Below, in pieces: positions 11,801 through 23,636 of a stretch of DNA of 64,000 bases. Source of the stretch: Hermatobates lingyangjiaoensis (Eukaryota; Arthropoda; Insecta; Hemiptera; Hermatobatidae); NCBI GenBank assembly GCA_026182355.1, contig JAPFBL010000119.1, positions 1,560,001-1,624,000 on the forward strand, written 5' to 3'. The notes below the pieces were generated by a model that saw only the letters and a program-made list of their open reading frames with translations, was not told the origin of the DNA and searched no databases. Each line of letters opens with the position of its first letter. The first letter of the stretch is position 1. The translations under genes and the position numbers were made by a program.

Positions 11801-14800
11801 ATACTACTATATTGGAATGAGCAGATGGTACTTTAAGACAGCGATAAAGTCACATTCATCAGAGAAGGAAGAAATTTAATTTTTGACTCTGAGAAAAACC
11901 GCTTGTTACGGTTGAAAGATCTTAGTCTTTTCCCCCATTTCAAATTGTGGTTTGATCATTGGTTGTTATTTCAGGTGTTTAGGTGAAAGAATGTTATATA
12001 TATTAGACTGTTGATATATTATTAAATTTATATAGTTTATAAATACAATATATTTATTTCTAGTCATTAATATGTATATAGATTTATGTATACATAATTT
12101 CTAATATCGTCTCCAGTAACACGACAACGTCAATAAACAAAGTCTCATGCAGGTCTTACCCGTCTCATGAAATTATGTAATTTCTTAACTGACCTTGATC
12201 CTGTCAGCGCTATATACTAAATATGTAAAATAAATATTTTATAAAAATGTATGTATAAATGTATTTATGTAGGAAAATACAGTAGAAATGTTCAAAACCG
12301 AACCTCAGTACTCTTCTGTTATATGATCATAACACCCTTAGATGTGATATATATAGTAATAAAACGCAAACAAATAAGAAGTTTTACAACAAACTCAATG
12401 AATATCTTAATCATGAGAAACAAAAATATACAAAATATTTGAATAATAATATTATAATATTATTTAACCAAACTTTTCTTGCATATCAGGTTGGGAACCT
12501 CTGCTGTAGTGGATAGGTAATTTGACTAAAATCATGTAAAACTCAACACGAATAAAACATTTTTTTAAATCAATTTTCAAATTTCTTCGTAAATTTCTCA
12601 TGTATTGTGAGAATGCCTAATTTCGTTCGTAATTGCTTAATTATTTTTGAGCTGACTTGGCTATACTCATGCCCTACTATTTTGTTCTTTGCGTTAAGTT
12701 TAATTGATTTAATTCATCCTCTTATTTTTCGCAGAGACAATGGCGCACCTTAAGGGTGTTTGAAGTTTTCCCCAGGTCCAACACAACCCTTGCCATAAAC
12801 CATTTGTTCTGTCAACCCAAGTCAAGGCTAATGCCTCTTTGCTTGCAGATATATGACCATATTTTTGGAGTAACTAATGAATTGAATGAAGTAAGTATTG
12901 ATTCACCTCTTTTTTTATGCACATATTGTGTTATTGAACTAAATGTTATTATTTTTATTTTAATTTCCAGAATGTATTATTGGACGTAGTAAGTACATTT
13001 AGGGCTGGTTCTTCAGCAAAAACTCTTTACCATTGTGCTCAAGTAATGTATGCAAGTAAGTGTTATAAGAAATTAAAAAAAAGTTCAGTTTCTAAATTAC
13101 CTCTTTGACTTTAATATTTTCCTCTATTACTTTTATTTATTTGCCAGATCCTGCCTAACTCATTTGAGATCAAAACTGTTTTATCAATTAATTTCACAAT
13201 AACAATTTTGGCATTAATTTTTAAAATAGAGTTGACTCGATTCAATCTTCTTTACTTTTACTGTAACAAAGGATATTTCCAAGCAAACGACACTTTTGTG
13301 GATTAAATTACTTTGTAAAGGGTGATTCTATTATCAAGAAGAACTGAGGAACACATTAGTAAACTTTAAAATAATTCACTTATCATATTTGATTTGGTCC
13401 TTTTCTGGCTTTCTTATGTCTAAATATGTATAAATTATAAAAAAATCAATTTTATTGGCAATGAGAGACTCGTTATCAACTTGATTGAATGGTTTGATTA
13501 ACAGCATGTTGAAATGAGTGACATAAATCTAACTTTTTAATTATACTTGCTTGTCACTTTCTTTGCTAAATTATAATATTGAAATTATCGGTAATGGTTT
13601 ATGTTTCTTTCAATGTTTAAAATGCAGTAATTTAAAAGTTACATTTAGAGTGTTTGCTATTTGTTCTCAAAGAAATATGGTAACTATATTCCCATTATAA
13701 TTCGCAAAATGTAATAGTTCTTTCTGGTATAGGATTATTAACAATATAGTTGTACTGTAGATAGAATTTTATTTTTTTTTTGTTTATAGTATATTGGCAA
13801 GTATATTTACCAAAAACTCAAAAGTAAAACCTAATAGTTCATTTTTTATAGGTCATGCTAGTATCCTAGAATTTTTTTCTAATAACTCTATATCTAATTC
13901 CACCACAATACACAATTATATTATACTGTGGTGATATTATGTACAGAATTCTGTCCTGAAGCCATATAAGCAGGTTTCTGTTTTAATTTAATTTGCCATA
14001 AAGTACCTTTCCCATCATAATATCGCCCAAAACCTTTACAGTGATTCTTCTAAAAAAAGGCTAATCCAATTTCATGTATTCTTTCAAGCATTGTAACCTA
14101 TAGCGTGATTGCACTCCTTTATGGTACACCTTCACTAAACACTAACAGATTTATCAAAGAAAAACCTAAAACGAATTTCCTGGATCTCAAAGGCAGATTT
14201 TTTTATGATCACTATGTATTTGACTCATAGTTCAGTAAGCCGAGTTTTAATTTATTAAAGAAAATTATTTCTTTACAAATTATTTCCAATTATTCCAAAG
14301 AGTCCATTACCTTAAAATGTTAGCATTTAATGATTTACGTTTAAATAAATCATTGTTCTCTAATTATTTCTGAAGATGAAATGACTGAAAGGAGTTGAAT
14401 GAATGTACTCTGTTATCAGATTCGCTTAAGTACTACGACTATGAGTCAGAAGAGAATATCAGGCGGTACGGCCAGGTGGAGCCCCCGGAGTACGACCTGA
14501 GCAGAGTCACAGCACCGGTGTCTCTACACTACAGTATGCAGGACTTATTCGTCAATGCCGAGGTAATCGCACTAAACAATAGCAAATGCTTCCCAACCAA
14601 GATACCACTTGCTTTTTGACCTTAGAAATATTGCAACAAAAACTATATTTCTATATAGTTTTTCATTTATTATCTATTGCAACAAAAACTATATTTCTCT
14701 ATAGTTTTTCATCTATTATTTCATTTAATTTGTTACTTTCTGCTTCATTACAAGTTAATATATAATATTATTGCATGAATTACTATTTATTAATGAATAA

Positions 14801-17704
14801 TTAACTAAAATATATTAGTAAATAAGCTATAATAATGAACAAAATTTATTAATAAATATTAATAAAAAATACATTAATTTGATCAATCTTAATTACTAAT
14901 AATAAAATTACTCAATTAAATTAATGATAAAAATACAAAGATTTAATAGAAATATATGCTACAAATGAGAACAAAAGTTCGATAAGTTAAAATGAAGGAA
15001 AAGTTATATTAATGAAACTCACAAACAGAAAATAAATAAAGCAGAAAAATGCTTTTGAAACAAAAATGAAACTTTGTTTAAAGGAACATGCAGTTTTTTT
15101 TAAACTATTTGATAAAATAAAAAACTGAATAAGGTACTGTTATTGAATTATTGAATTGAATAATTATTTTAATAATTTACTCAATTATGAGAAATAGATC
15201 TTGTTGTCATGTACATTAAATTAGAAAGAGTATTTTTCTAGGTTTTTTTTTTTTAATTTGTCATAATAGTTAGTTTTATTTGGTAATTAATAAAAACTCA
15301 GAAGGAAACATTTCTCCTTTCATCTAAGATAGTAGTAGAACATAAAGTATTAAAACTATGATACATTCATTAACGATAAACGTGTATTACTTATAAATTA
15401 TATACAAGTTTCTTACCATTCTCAGCTTACAATATGATGCAATCAAATAAAAGATAGTCCAGAAATTTGATATACCAGAAGGGTAGTTAACATAATAAAT
15501 ACTTACAGCACATTAACTTGCGCCCCACTGTTATGGTTTTTGATTATTATAATTAATAATTTTAATAATTTAATTAAACATTTCATTTGATTTTAAAGAG
15601 TAATTTAATAAATTAAATTATTTAATATATTCTTAAATTAACTTAATTAGAATATAATAATAATTAACTTATTAACTTATTTTATTATAATAATATTATA
15701 ATTAAAATAAATAGAAAAGTTTAATATAACTTAATTTATAATAAAAAATAATCTCAATGAAAATTGAAGTTATTTTTTCTGTACAATGTCACCTCCAATG
15801 ATGAGTCATAAAAAAATCCGCATGATTATTTCCTTTTTTTCAAGTAAACGATTTTTTTTAATCACTTTCATTAAAAAAACTTGTTTTAGGACACAAGTCC
15901 TAAAACATATCCTACTCACATCGTATATATGAAGGAGGAAATACATCGTACACTCCCCATTATGCTATTATGAGAAATTTAGTAAAATTATATGAAGCAA
16001 AAATAGAATCATTTATACAAAAAAATAAGAAATTAAAACTTTTAATTAGTTTTCCCTCTGAACACTAAAATAATGTTATCGCTAATCTAGTAATGTATTT
16101 CTATGCTTAAACATAACAATATGAATATCCGTAATAGCTATTAGTCGATGTCATGTTCAAAATTAATATTTACTAGCGGCACCCATACAAATGCTACGAC
16201 ATAAATGCTGCCACATAAGAAATGAGTAAAAATTATAATACAGGGAGATTTACGGTTATTTATGTATATTTTGCAGAAGACAAAAGTAGAATTTTCAGAA
16301 AGGAGGAAAATAGCTACTTGAATGAAACTTGATTCCATGACTAATCCATAATAACTAATTATCAATAATGATATGCCCAACTGTTTCGGCTACTAAATAT
16401 GCTAATTTTAAAGTGGATTCTAATTGCTCGTGGATAATTCAGTAAATCAAAATAAATTGGTTAAAATGATATTAGTACGTTTAAAATTCTATTTCATTCT
16501 GAAAATACCTTGAATAACTCGTTATGAATTAGTTATGCTCATTTTATTATATATATATATATATTATATATTCATCCTTATAAGAACGAGTGTGACACAC
16601 TCAGCCAAAAGCATATTAATACATACCATCTGACCCGGCGAACTTCACCAACTGTAAGTGAATGTCGTGTAACCTTACCTAAGCTTAATTTAGTATTTAA
16701 TTATTAACATAATATCTAACCCGACTGTCCTGCTGTACTTATGAATATTCAATTCGAACAGGAATAACTACTAAGATTAAAAAGCTGGAGTGGCCTAAAC
16801 TCAACTTCCTAAAAGTAAACATAATATCAAATTCCTTAACAACCAACTTAAGCTTTGTTTGATTAGTCAAACACTTGTGCGACAACCAACAATTTTATTC
16901 TTCTAACATATCAGCTTAACTCAGAACATTTCATTTTGTTTTAAATAAACCTCTAAAAAACAATTTTATTTCACTTAAAAAATGCCTAAGTCAATGTAAA
17001 TAAATGCAATCAAATCCGATCAGTTGGGCAGATGATTCATTATTCCAAAAACAAAATTTCAGTTTTTATAAGTATCTTCTCTATGCAACAATCGGAATTT
17101 CATGAGTTTCTTTTTATAAATTGCTAATCTTAAGGTTCAATTTTTTAACATTTTATTGTTATATAATTACCGGTTTCCCGTTAAAAAGCATGTTCTGAAG
17201 TCGTAAAAAGGTATTATACGCCCCTTCTTGTTAATGTAATTTTTTAAAAAAAATTACTGATTCATATAATGTGCTATTTTTAGGAATAAAAAGTAAAAGT
17301 TTGTACATTAAATAGACTTTTAAACTTCTCATGCTCTATTAAATGCTTCTGAGAATATATGTGCTGTCTTAATGACGTATTCATTTCTTAGTGTATTATA
17401 ATGCTGTCCAATTATGATTTTGATTTCTAGCTGTAATTTAATTGAAGCATTTATATATGCCCAATTATCAATATGATCACTGTATTATTGTTTATGACAA
17501 AGCACGACACACATAGGTACGTAGTTATGTACTAATATTTAATGATATTTATAGAATATTGACAGACTTGCAAGAAGACTGCCTAACCTAATAGGAAAAT
17601 TTGTCGTCCCCTCTTCAAGTTTCAACCATATGGACTTCGTCATCGGAATCCACGCCAGAGAACTAGTCTATGAAGATGTATTTAAAATAATGTCCAAATA
17701 TTAG
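5851..17704 (+). CDS. Acid lipase (LIPA / lipase 3-like), six C-terminal exons
   Basis: Exons are 5851-5965, 10527-10773, 12735-12890, 12971-13055, 14420-14562 and 17555-17704. All have AG/GT borders and all join in phase, giving 297 residues and a TAG stop. The protein is an AB-hydrolase lipase that cleaves triacylglycerol or cholesteryl esters; relatives are secreted or lysosomal. Exon 1 has the family signature [20 protein letters not shown]. Exon 2 has the nucleophile elbow GYSLG; relatives usually have GHSQG. The acid is in exon 5 (HYSMQDLF) and the His in exon 6 (FNHMDF). The protein family is about 400 residues, so roughly 100 N-terminal residues, including the signal peptide and oxyanion HG motif, lie before the window. 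The Gln-to-Leu change in the elbow is mild. Introns are long and full of repeats. Function is confident from the family; the exact substrate is not known. Confidence 0.93.
6541..6850 (+). repeat. tRNA-derived SINE (copy 1, in lipase intron)
   Basis: The head resembles a tRNA gene: a box A-like AGTGGCAAGTGCTC and a box B-like GGGTTCATACTC. It is followed by a body with CTCGATTTATTCAC, a GATG..AGGTACT block and TAGG.AAAATTTAGGACTCC, ending near TGTGGTATCACAAAGG. Copies are at 43041-43260 (+) and 39650-39878 (-), with body fragments at 9125-9300 and 2931-3020. Internal Pol III promoters are expected for this class. Confidence 0.75.
7540..7770. other. GC-richer island in lipase intron
   Basis: Base composition rises sharply compared with the surrounding AT-rich intron, and both strands have open frames of about 90 codons that mirror each other. 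The + strand reads [19 protein letters not shown], then a basic stretch. No family is recognised, and splice sites that would link it to the lipase are absent. It may be a decayed element or an unrelated exon. Confidence 0.25.
9125..9300 (+). repeat. SINE body and tail fragment
   Basis: This has GAGCCTGTACGATGTCAG, GTTAAAGATC, GAGTTAGGCAAAATTTAGG and the tail TTTCCTTGAGGAATCAGTG. These match the SINE bodies at 39650 and 43041 and the fragment at 2931. The tRNA-like head is missing. Confidence 0.6.
9440..9500 (+). repeat. Degenerate hammerhead-type PLE end (ACGCGT type)
   Basis: CCTGATGAACACTACGTG is followed by TTCTAAACGCGTTG. It keeps the CTGATGA core, a stem II of ACAC/GTGT, and the ACGCGT palindrome, but GAAA has decayed to TAAA. 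It belongs with the ends at 20700-20747 and 29213-29260. Confidence 0.5.
9600..9660 (-). repeat. tRNA-like fragment, possible SINE head
   Basis: On the - strand GGACTGGCTCATTGGTATAG resembles a tRNA 5' half with a box A-like element. No complete cloverleaf can be drawn, so it is not called as a tRNA gene. Confidence 0.3.
9728..9954. mobile_element. Foldback/MITE-like palindrome
   Basis: Arms of about 95 bp (9730-9824 and about 9859-9953) are near-perfect inverted repeats around a loop of about 35 bp. The ends are TATATTAGAAATA and TATTTCTAATATA, flanked by TA. Long inverted repeats with a TA flank fit a Tc1/mariner-type MITE, but the superfamily is inferred. The overlapping frames of about 80 codons on the two strands are simply mirror images produced by the palindrome. 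Confidence 0.7.
10774..12734. other. Lipase intron 2, AT-rich with two PLE end fragments
   Basis: 11100-11160 (- strand) and 11875-11975 (+ strand) carry the GACTCTGA...CGGTTGAAAGATCTT type of hammerhead-like end with its ATTGTGGTTTGATCATTG flank. The first keeps CTGACGA, the second has lost the CGA. The remainder shows no gene or repeat I can name. Confidence 0.5.
14563..17554. other. Lipase last intron, very AT-rich
   Basis: It contains a direct duplication at 14636-14715 (period about 43 bp, core CAACAAAAACTATATTTCT) and long A/T-only stretches around 14750-14900 and 15540-15760. No exon or element is recognisable. Confidence 0.5.
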
Positions 17705-18123
17705 CTACAATTAACAAATTCCTGTTGCTGTTGATGAACTTTGATATCAAGAGCTGTGTTAAACCAGTTTTAGAATATTTAAACAATCCTGTGATTTAAA
17801 TCTCAAGCCAACACCAGTTTTAATTTAGTTCATTTTACCATTTGTAAGCTTGGAGTGATTAGAGATGAAATGTTCCATTATACTATCACTAATTAGTTGG
17901 ACTAGAGTAAAAAGAATGTAATTAATAGTAAACATTAGTTTTAACAATGTAAGTAATTGTATAAATTAGATTTTAAGATTTTTAGCTCAAATCGGGAAAT
18001 ATGTAAATATTGAAATAAGTAAAAATATTATGTATTTTCACAAAAGTTAAAAAAATTACAACTAGACTGATGAACAGTTATAAAAAAGTTAAAACTGATA
18101 TGTCATTTCATTTCAATTTCAAC

Positions 18124-18129
18124 AATAAA
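18124..18129 (+). promoter_or_regulatory. Candidate polyadenylation signal of the lipase gene
   Basis: AATAAA lies 420 bases after the lipase stop codon, the first canonical hexamer I see there, and is followed by a T-rich stretch. Transcript data would be needed to fix the 3' end. Confidence 0.4.
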
Positions 18130-18145
18130 CTGGTCAAAAGTAATA

Positions 18146-20690
18146 AAGTAATATATTTTTTCGTAAGTCTTTTTATTTTTTGCATACCTTCCTAAATTAT
18201 TTACAAATACAGTGAAAATTAATTTTACATGAAATTCGCTAGATATTAAATAGAAATTCAATTAATTTTAATTGAATTCAACAAAGTAAACATATTTAAT
18301 CTTACATCTTACTCTAACAGGCTAAAATAATAAAGTTAGGAATTTTCGACTAAGAGTGTCATCATATTCACTTCAAGAATTTTGTCCTATTTCTTTTTTG
18401 TTTTGTTTAATTTGTAACAAAGTATTTTTGAAACAATCACCTCATTATGACTGGGTTTCTATGATCTTTGTTACAATAGCAAAATTATTCCAATTTACAA
18501 ATGACATTATTTTTATTTTTTGGAAAATATAATATCATTTTTAGTGCAAAAAATATCAAAATAATTTTTATTAGCACACTGGTCTCAAATCGTATTTTCT
18601 AGGTTGTTGTCGTTCTTGTTTGAATTTAATAATTTTTATACCATATAACTAATCTGATGAAAATAGAACCATCTTTTTTTAGGCTATTGCTAAAAAACTG
18701 CAATAAACTTTTAGAATAAATATAAAAATGTTCTCAATAAGTTTTTTATACTGTTATCCTTTTTTCTCGTCATTTTTTCCTAAATATTCACTTTTTCTCC
18801 AATCAAACTTCACATTAAGTAACCTTTAAACTTCATTTTGATTTTTTCAACAACCAAGTTTTATAATTTTTGGAAATTATAAAGGGAGTAAGTACTACAC
18901 AAACATTTTTATTAATAATAAAACACACTTCGAATGCATATTGTTCTTCTTCAGATAAATTCAAAACATAAATAAAAAACATGAGAGTAATTAACTTATG
19001 ATTGTTAGAAATAAGAAGAGCTGATCCCAATAATAACTTTAAGAATAACATTTTGCTCAACTGAACTCTATGAAATTTCCATTCCATAAGTTATTTTACA
19101 ATATTTTGTTATTTATTAGAATATGTTACTTATTTTCATCTTCATGACTATATTTTAATTTTACCTGAAGAAAAACACTAAGCATTTGAAACACATTGTT
19201 TTTTCAATAAAATTTATTTATGTGGGGACTGCCTTTATAATTCCTAAGAATTAGTAAAAACTATATAGTAATATACCACAATGATATATATAAAATTACG
19301 GAAAATAACATTTTCAAACTATTGAATTGTTAATATTTTGTATGTATTAAAATTACATTTAACACAACAGTAGAAATAAACGAAAAAAAGGCTATAATTA
19401 TTTTATGTTTAAAAATTTATTTTTTTAATAATTCAAAAAAAGTATCGGAAAAAATTAAATACCGTTTTTTTGATCCGTAACCGTATAAGGTGCACCGTAT
19501 GATAAGGTATATTACGGTGAAACACTTTAAAGAGTTTCATTTCCTGTTTTGTACTGCTACTGTGTTAAAGCACCGTACTACGCATTACTCACTCCACGAG
19601 ATTTTAATTTTCACTAACGCTCTGGCAATTCAACTACGCGGCTTCCTAGATTACTGATGTAGCACTAAAACATTAGGACAGAATTTTCAGAACCATGGTT
19701 CACACATAAAATCGGTCAGTAAACACAACAAGAATTAGCACCCAAGAAACACAATCGATTTTAGAAAAAAATTAAAATGATTTTAAGTGCATCTTATGAC
19801 CCAAAATAATACAAAACTAGCCATAATTAACTTTATTATTCTATTCTATTATTATTATTATTCTTCTTAGATTTAATAAAATTAAATATTTTACTCTTTA
19901 GCACAATTTCTTATCTTTGGGTATAGGTGTAGTTTTTCACATATTATAATTAAAATTTATATAATCTTAATTTATTAAAATATTGTGGAATTTTATATAT
20001 AACATTTCTATTCAAAAATTAAAATTTTTCAATAACTGACAGGAATAAAAATGGATGGAATGGTTGTAAGTACAGGTATAATAATGGTAATCTCAAGACA
20101 TACTGTTCAGAACAGTAAACGAAAAGGAGACTGAGGGAAGAGGAAGTAATGTGTAAAAAAAGAAACACTTTCCTTAAATAATACAACCTATTAAAAAAAT
20201 AATATCTTTTCTATTTATATTCAATAATTATAAACAATAATCATTTAAATAAAACAAATAATGTCTTTTTATATAAAATTTAAGGATATTTCAGTCGAAA
20301 AAATTATCACAATGGTTTAGGAAATAAAGTACAATTCGTACACCAAGTAGACCACATCCCAGGTAATACTGAAATAAATAAAAATAAATGAATAAAAGTA
20401 ACATTGCTTAAATTTATAAAGTAACAAAATCATTCATGAATGGTATCTACTTCTAAAGAGTTACAAATAAATAAATATGGATTTCATCTACGTTTGTGAC
20501 TAGATGAAAAACATTCATACATTGTTTCCACTTTTAAAGGGTTAAGAATAAATAAATATAGATTCATTCATGAATTCTTTCCAATTTTAAAGGGTTGCGA
20601 ATAAATAAATATGGACTTCATCTACATCTGCAACTAGATTAAAAACATTTATGATTTTAGGGTAAAAAGCTAATGAAACAGTCTCCACAT
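18146..20690. other. AT-rich intergenic region
   Basis: No gene is visible. It includes an inverted pair of PLE ends (18885-19235) and an imperfect tandem repeat at 20440-20650 with three copies of AATAAATAAATATGGA/TTTCATC, period about 70 bp. Confidence 0.5.
18885..19235. mobile_element. Short PLE derivative with outward inverted ends
   Basis: On the - strand near 18955 and on the + strand near 19163 the same segment appears: CTGAAGAA..AACA, ten or so bases, then TTCGAAG or TTTGAAAC. These match the ACGCGT-type PLE ends at 20700 and 29213 but are decayed. The two face outward with only about 200 bp between them, the layout of the larger inverted PLE pairs here. Confidence 0.5.
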
Positions 20691-22606
20691 ATAAAAATTT
20701 AATCGTATAAACAACGCGTTTCGAAGACGTAGTGTTCTTTTCTTTAGGCATTAACTAAAAAATACAATGTCATCAAAGAGTTATCTATAGTACAAAATAA
20801 AAATAAAATAAAATAAGGAAGAGAGTATGACCTAAGGGTGTGGTACAACTAACTGGGAATAGGATGGAAGTGGGTGAACTTCTTGTAAATGTTCTTTTAT
20901 TCTTTTGTTAAATGATCTGAGTGTTATGCCTATGTAATGTGAAGGGCAATTAGCGCACGATAATTTATATACACCACTAAGAGAAAGGGGTTCTTGAGCT
21001 CTTTTTAAAGATAACAGGGACTTTAAGTCACCTGAGTTTCTGTAACTGACTTTTAAGCCGTATTTTCGTAATATTTTAGCTATTCTTAAGGATGGATTAC
21101 CAATGTATGGGATCACCACCCAGGTTTGTGTGATTTTTGTAGAGGAGTTGATTAGGAGGAACGCATGGGTGACTATTTTATGTCTCTCTTTCCTTCTAAT
21201 TAGCTTGTTAATTAAATCTGTGGAACATTCGTTGTTTTTGGCTATGTTTTTTATAGTTTTGGATCTCTTTGCATTTGTTTTCACTAGATAAGGGCACAGT
21301 AAAAAGTCGGAGAATCATCGAGAGAAATGTGCTTAATTTATGAGGCATTGGGTGAAAAGAGGTTGCATGTATTATAGAATCTGTGAATGTAGGTTTACAG
21401 TAGATATCAAAAGTGACCATATTTTTTACTCGGTTTATAGTCAGATCTAAATAATTCAGAGACTCATTCGACTCGCACTCCATGGTAAACGTGATGTAGG
21501 GATTTAGTCGGTTTAATAAATTCAACAAAGAATCAAGTTGTCTGCGGGTTCCTTTAAAGATAGCCAAGACATCATCAACATATCTTCTCCAGAAGAAAAT
21601 TGATTTAGATAGGGGTTCGTCAAAGGAAAACAATTTTTTCTCCAAAGAACTTAAAAAGAGATCAGCAAACATTAGATCCCTCGGAAGGCCTATATTGGAC
21701 TGTTTACAAAATTTATCGTTAAACCAAAAGTAGTTATTTTCTACGCATAATTTATAGAACCTTCAGAGTTCATTTAGGATTGTCTGGTCATCAACGGTTT
21801 AAGAAACTGTTTCTTTTTTTATATCCATAAGATTGGGGATTGGGACACTGGGGAAAAGGTTTTTGACATCGAAACTAACTAGAATAGCGTTGTTGGGAAT
21901 ATCCACTCTTTTATATCTTTCATTAACTCAATTGAATTTTTTAAAGAAAATGGATAACTATAAATTTGAACTTAGTTAATTGTTGAAACAGAGAATTTAC
22001 GTGTTTTGATATTTTGTAAAGAGGAGAGCCTGTAAAAGAAACAATGGGTCTTATGGGTATGTCTGGCTTATGTATCTTTGGAAATGTAAGACGGGGGCTT
22101 TGGGGTTTAATGAAAGAAACAGAAACGGTTTAGGTATTAGTTTTGGACATTTTTTGAGAGTAATTTTAAGGACATTCTGTAATTTCTGAGTTGGGTCTAT
22201 AGGTAAAACCTGATAGTTTTCAGAATTTAACAAACTGTTAGTTTTTTCAAGATAAGAATTAAAGAAAGAATGACAGTGGTGTTGCCTTTATCTCCTTTTG
22301 TTATTACTAGATTAATATCTTTGATCTTTTGTTTTATTTTAACGCTGATATTCCTTTGAATGGCATTAATTGGGGTTTTGAAACTGTTTAATAGGCTGGC
22401 AGAAATTTTAGCAGTATAATTATTAGGTGTGATCTTGGGTAAATAGCTGTCTAGGCTGATTGCGAGAGAACGGATGTGGCAACTTGTTATTTGTTTGGGG
22501 GGCAGAATTTCAAACTCTTATCTAAAAGTTCTATTTCACCCTTAGGAAATACATTAGGAAATATACATTTGTCAGCTTGAGTTAAAGGGCAGAACGATTC
22601 ACTATT
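20690..22606 (-). pseudogene. Degenerate PLE, RT plus GIY-YIG
   Basis: Read on the - strand, a broken polyprotein can be followed. RT motif A (FDVKNLFPSVPIPN) lies near 21860, the catalytic motif WRRYVDDVLAIF is in the 21672-21208 frame, and a GIY-YIG core (GVYKLSCANCPSHYIGITLRS) is in the 21284-20832 frame. There is a frameshift near 21275 and stops upstream. An internal deletion just after LQEV joins the nuclease directly to 3' sequence: the other arm at 22607-23105 continues there with different residues. The terminal segment at 20700-20747 has the ACGCGT-type hammerhead-like core. It is inactive but keeps an intact YVDD. Confidence 0.8.
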
Positions 22607-23206
22607 ATGCAACTGGGATATTCCACAGATTTAATTAACAAGCGAATTAGAAGGAAAGAGAGACATAGAATAGTCAGCCATGCATTCTCCCTAATCAGCT
22701 CCTCTACAAAAATCACACAAACCTGGGTGGTGATCCCATACATTGGTAATCCATCTTTAATAATAGCTAAAATATTACGACAATACGGCTTAAAAGTCAG
22801 TTACAGAAACTCAGGTGATTTAAAGTCCCTGTTGTCTTTAAAAAAGAGCTCAAGAACCCCTTTCTCTTAGTGGTGTATATAAATTGTCGTGCGCTAATTG
22901 CCCTTCACATTACATAGGCATAACGCTCAGATCATTTAACAAAAGAATAAAAGAACATTTACAAGAAGTTAAACAGAGAACCAAATCCCCCAACAATAAT
23001 CAATTCATGTCCCATTTTGCCAAACATTTAGTCACCAATAACAACCAATTTGACCCAGAACAAAACATACAAATATTACTAGAAACAATAAATTCCGTGA
23101 AATAATTATTTTAGAAGGGTACTAAATTAACAAATTAGTGCGCAATATTCTTCTGCTTGCCTCAATGAGAAAATTCCTAAGTGTACAACTTTTCTTAATA
23201 TATATA
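22607..23206 (+). pseudogene. 5'-truncated inverted copy of the same PLE
   Basis: This + strand segment repeats the C-terminal part of the element at 20690-22606 (STDLINKRIRRKERHRIV, then CANCPSHYIGITLRSFNKRIKEH), starting about 22618. The frame is broken near 22845 by an extra base in an A run, giving two frames, 22607-22870 and 22884-23105. Unlike its partner, it retains the residues after LQEV. Together the two form a head-to-head inverted pair. The Gypsy element sits in its AT-rich tail. Confidence 0.8.
23203..23206. repeat. Target-site duplication TATA (left)
   Basis: TATA lies directly outside the left LTR and is matched by 28308-28311. Both flanks are TA-rich, so the exact length of the duplication is slightly ambiguous; 4 bp is usual for some Gypsy elements. 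Confidence 0.6.
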
Positions 23207-23379
23207 AGTTACGCGTGTCCGGGTAATGAATAGGTTTTTAAAAAAAAGGAATTTAAATAAACTAGCTCGCACGTGATTGAAGACAAGAATCGAGTTTATT
23301 AGTCAGCTCCTTCTGTTTATAGGAGAGGCAATGTTGATACGGACTTCAACCCTCTAGTCTCTCGCGGGCCGGCATTACT
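23207..23379 (-). repeat. 3' LTR of the Gypsy element
   Basis: It is 173 bp. On the - strand it begins AGTAATGCC and ends GCGTAACT, so the termini are AGT...ACT as in several Gypsy-group elements. By eye it matches 28135-28307 base for base, including an eight-A run. Confidence 0.95.
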
Positions 23380-23390
23380 GCCCCCTCCCA
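23380..23390 (-). promoter_or_regulatory. Polypurine tract
   Basis: TGGGAGGGGGC on the - strand lies directly upstream of the 3' LTR, the position and composition expected for plus-strand DNA priming. Confidence 0.8.
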
Positions 23391-23636
23391 GTCCTTATCA
23401 ACAATGCTCTCCGTACAAGTGTCTGAGTTATATCATAAAATAACAAAACAAAACTTGACTCTAAACATAAGAAATGAATATAATGTTTTAACATTCAAAA
23501 ATAAAATGACGTCCACACAAGTAACTGAATTAACATTGTTTATAGAAATTACAGAAATAACAAAAGATGAACTTCTATGATTATTTGTACAAAACAAAAA
23601 TAACAAAATTAACAAAGGTAAACACACATAACTACA

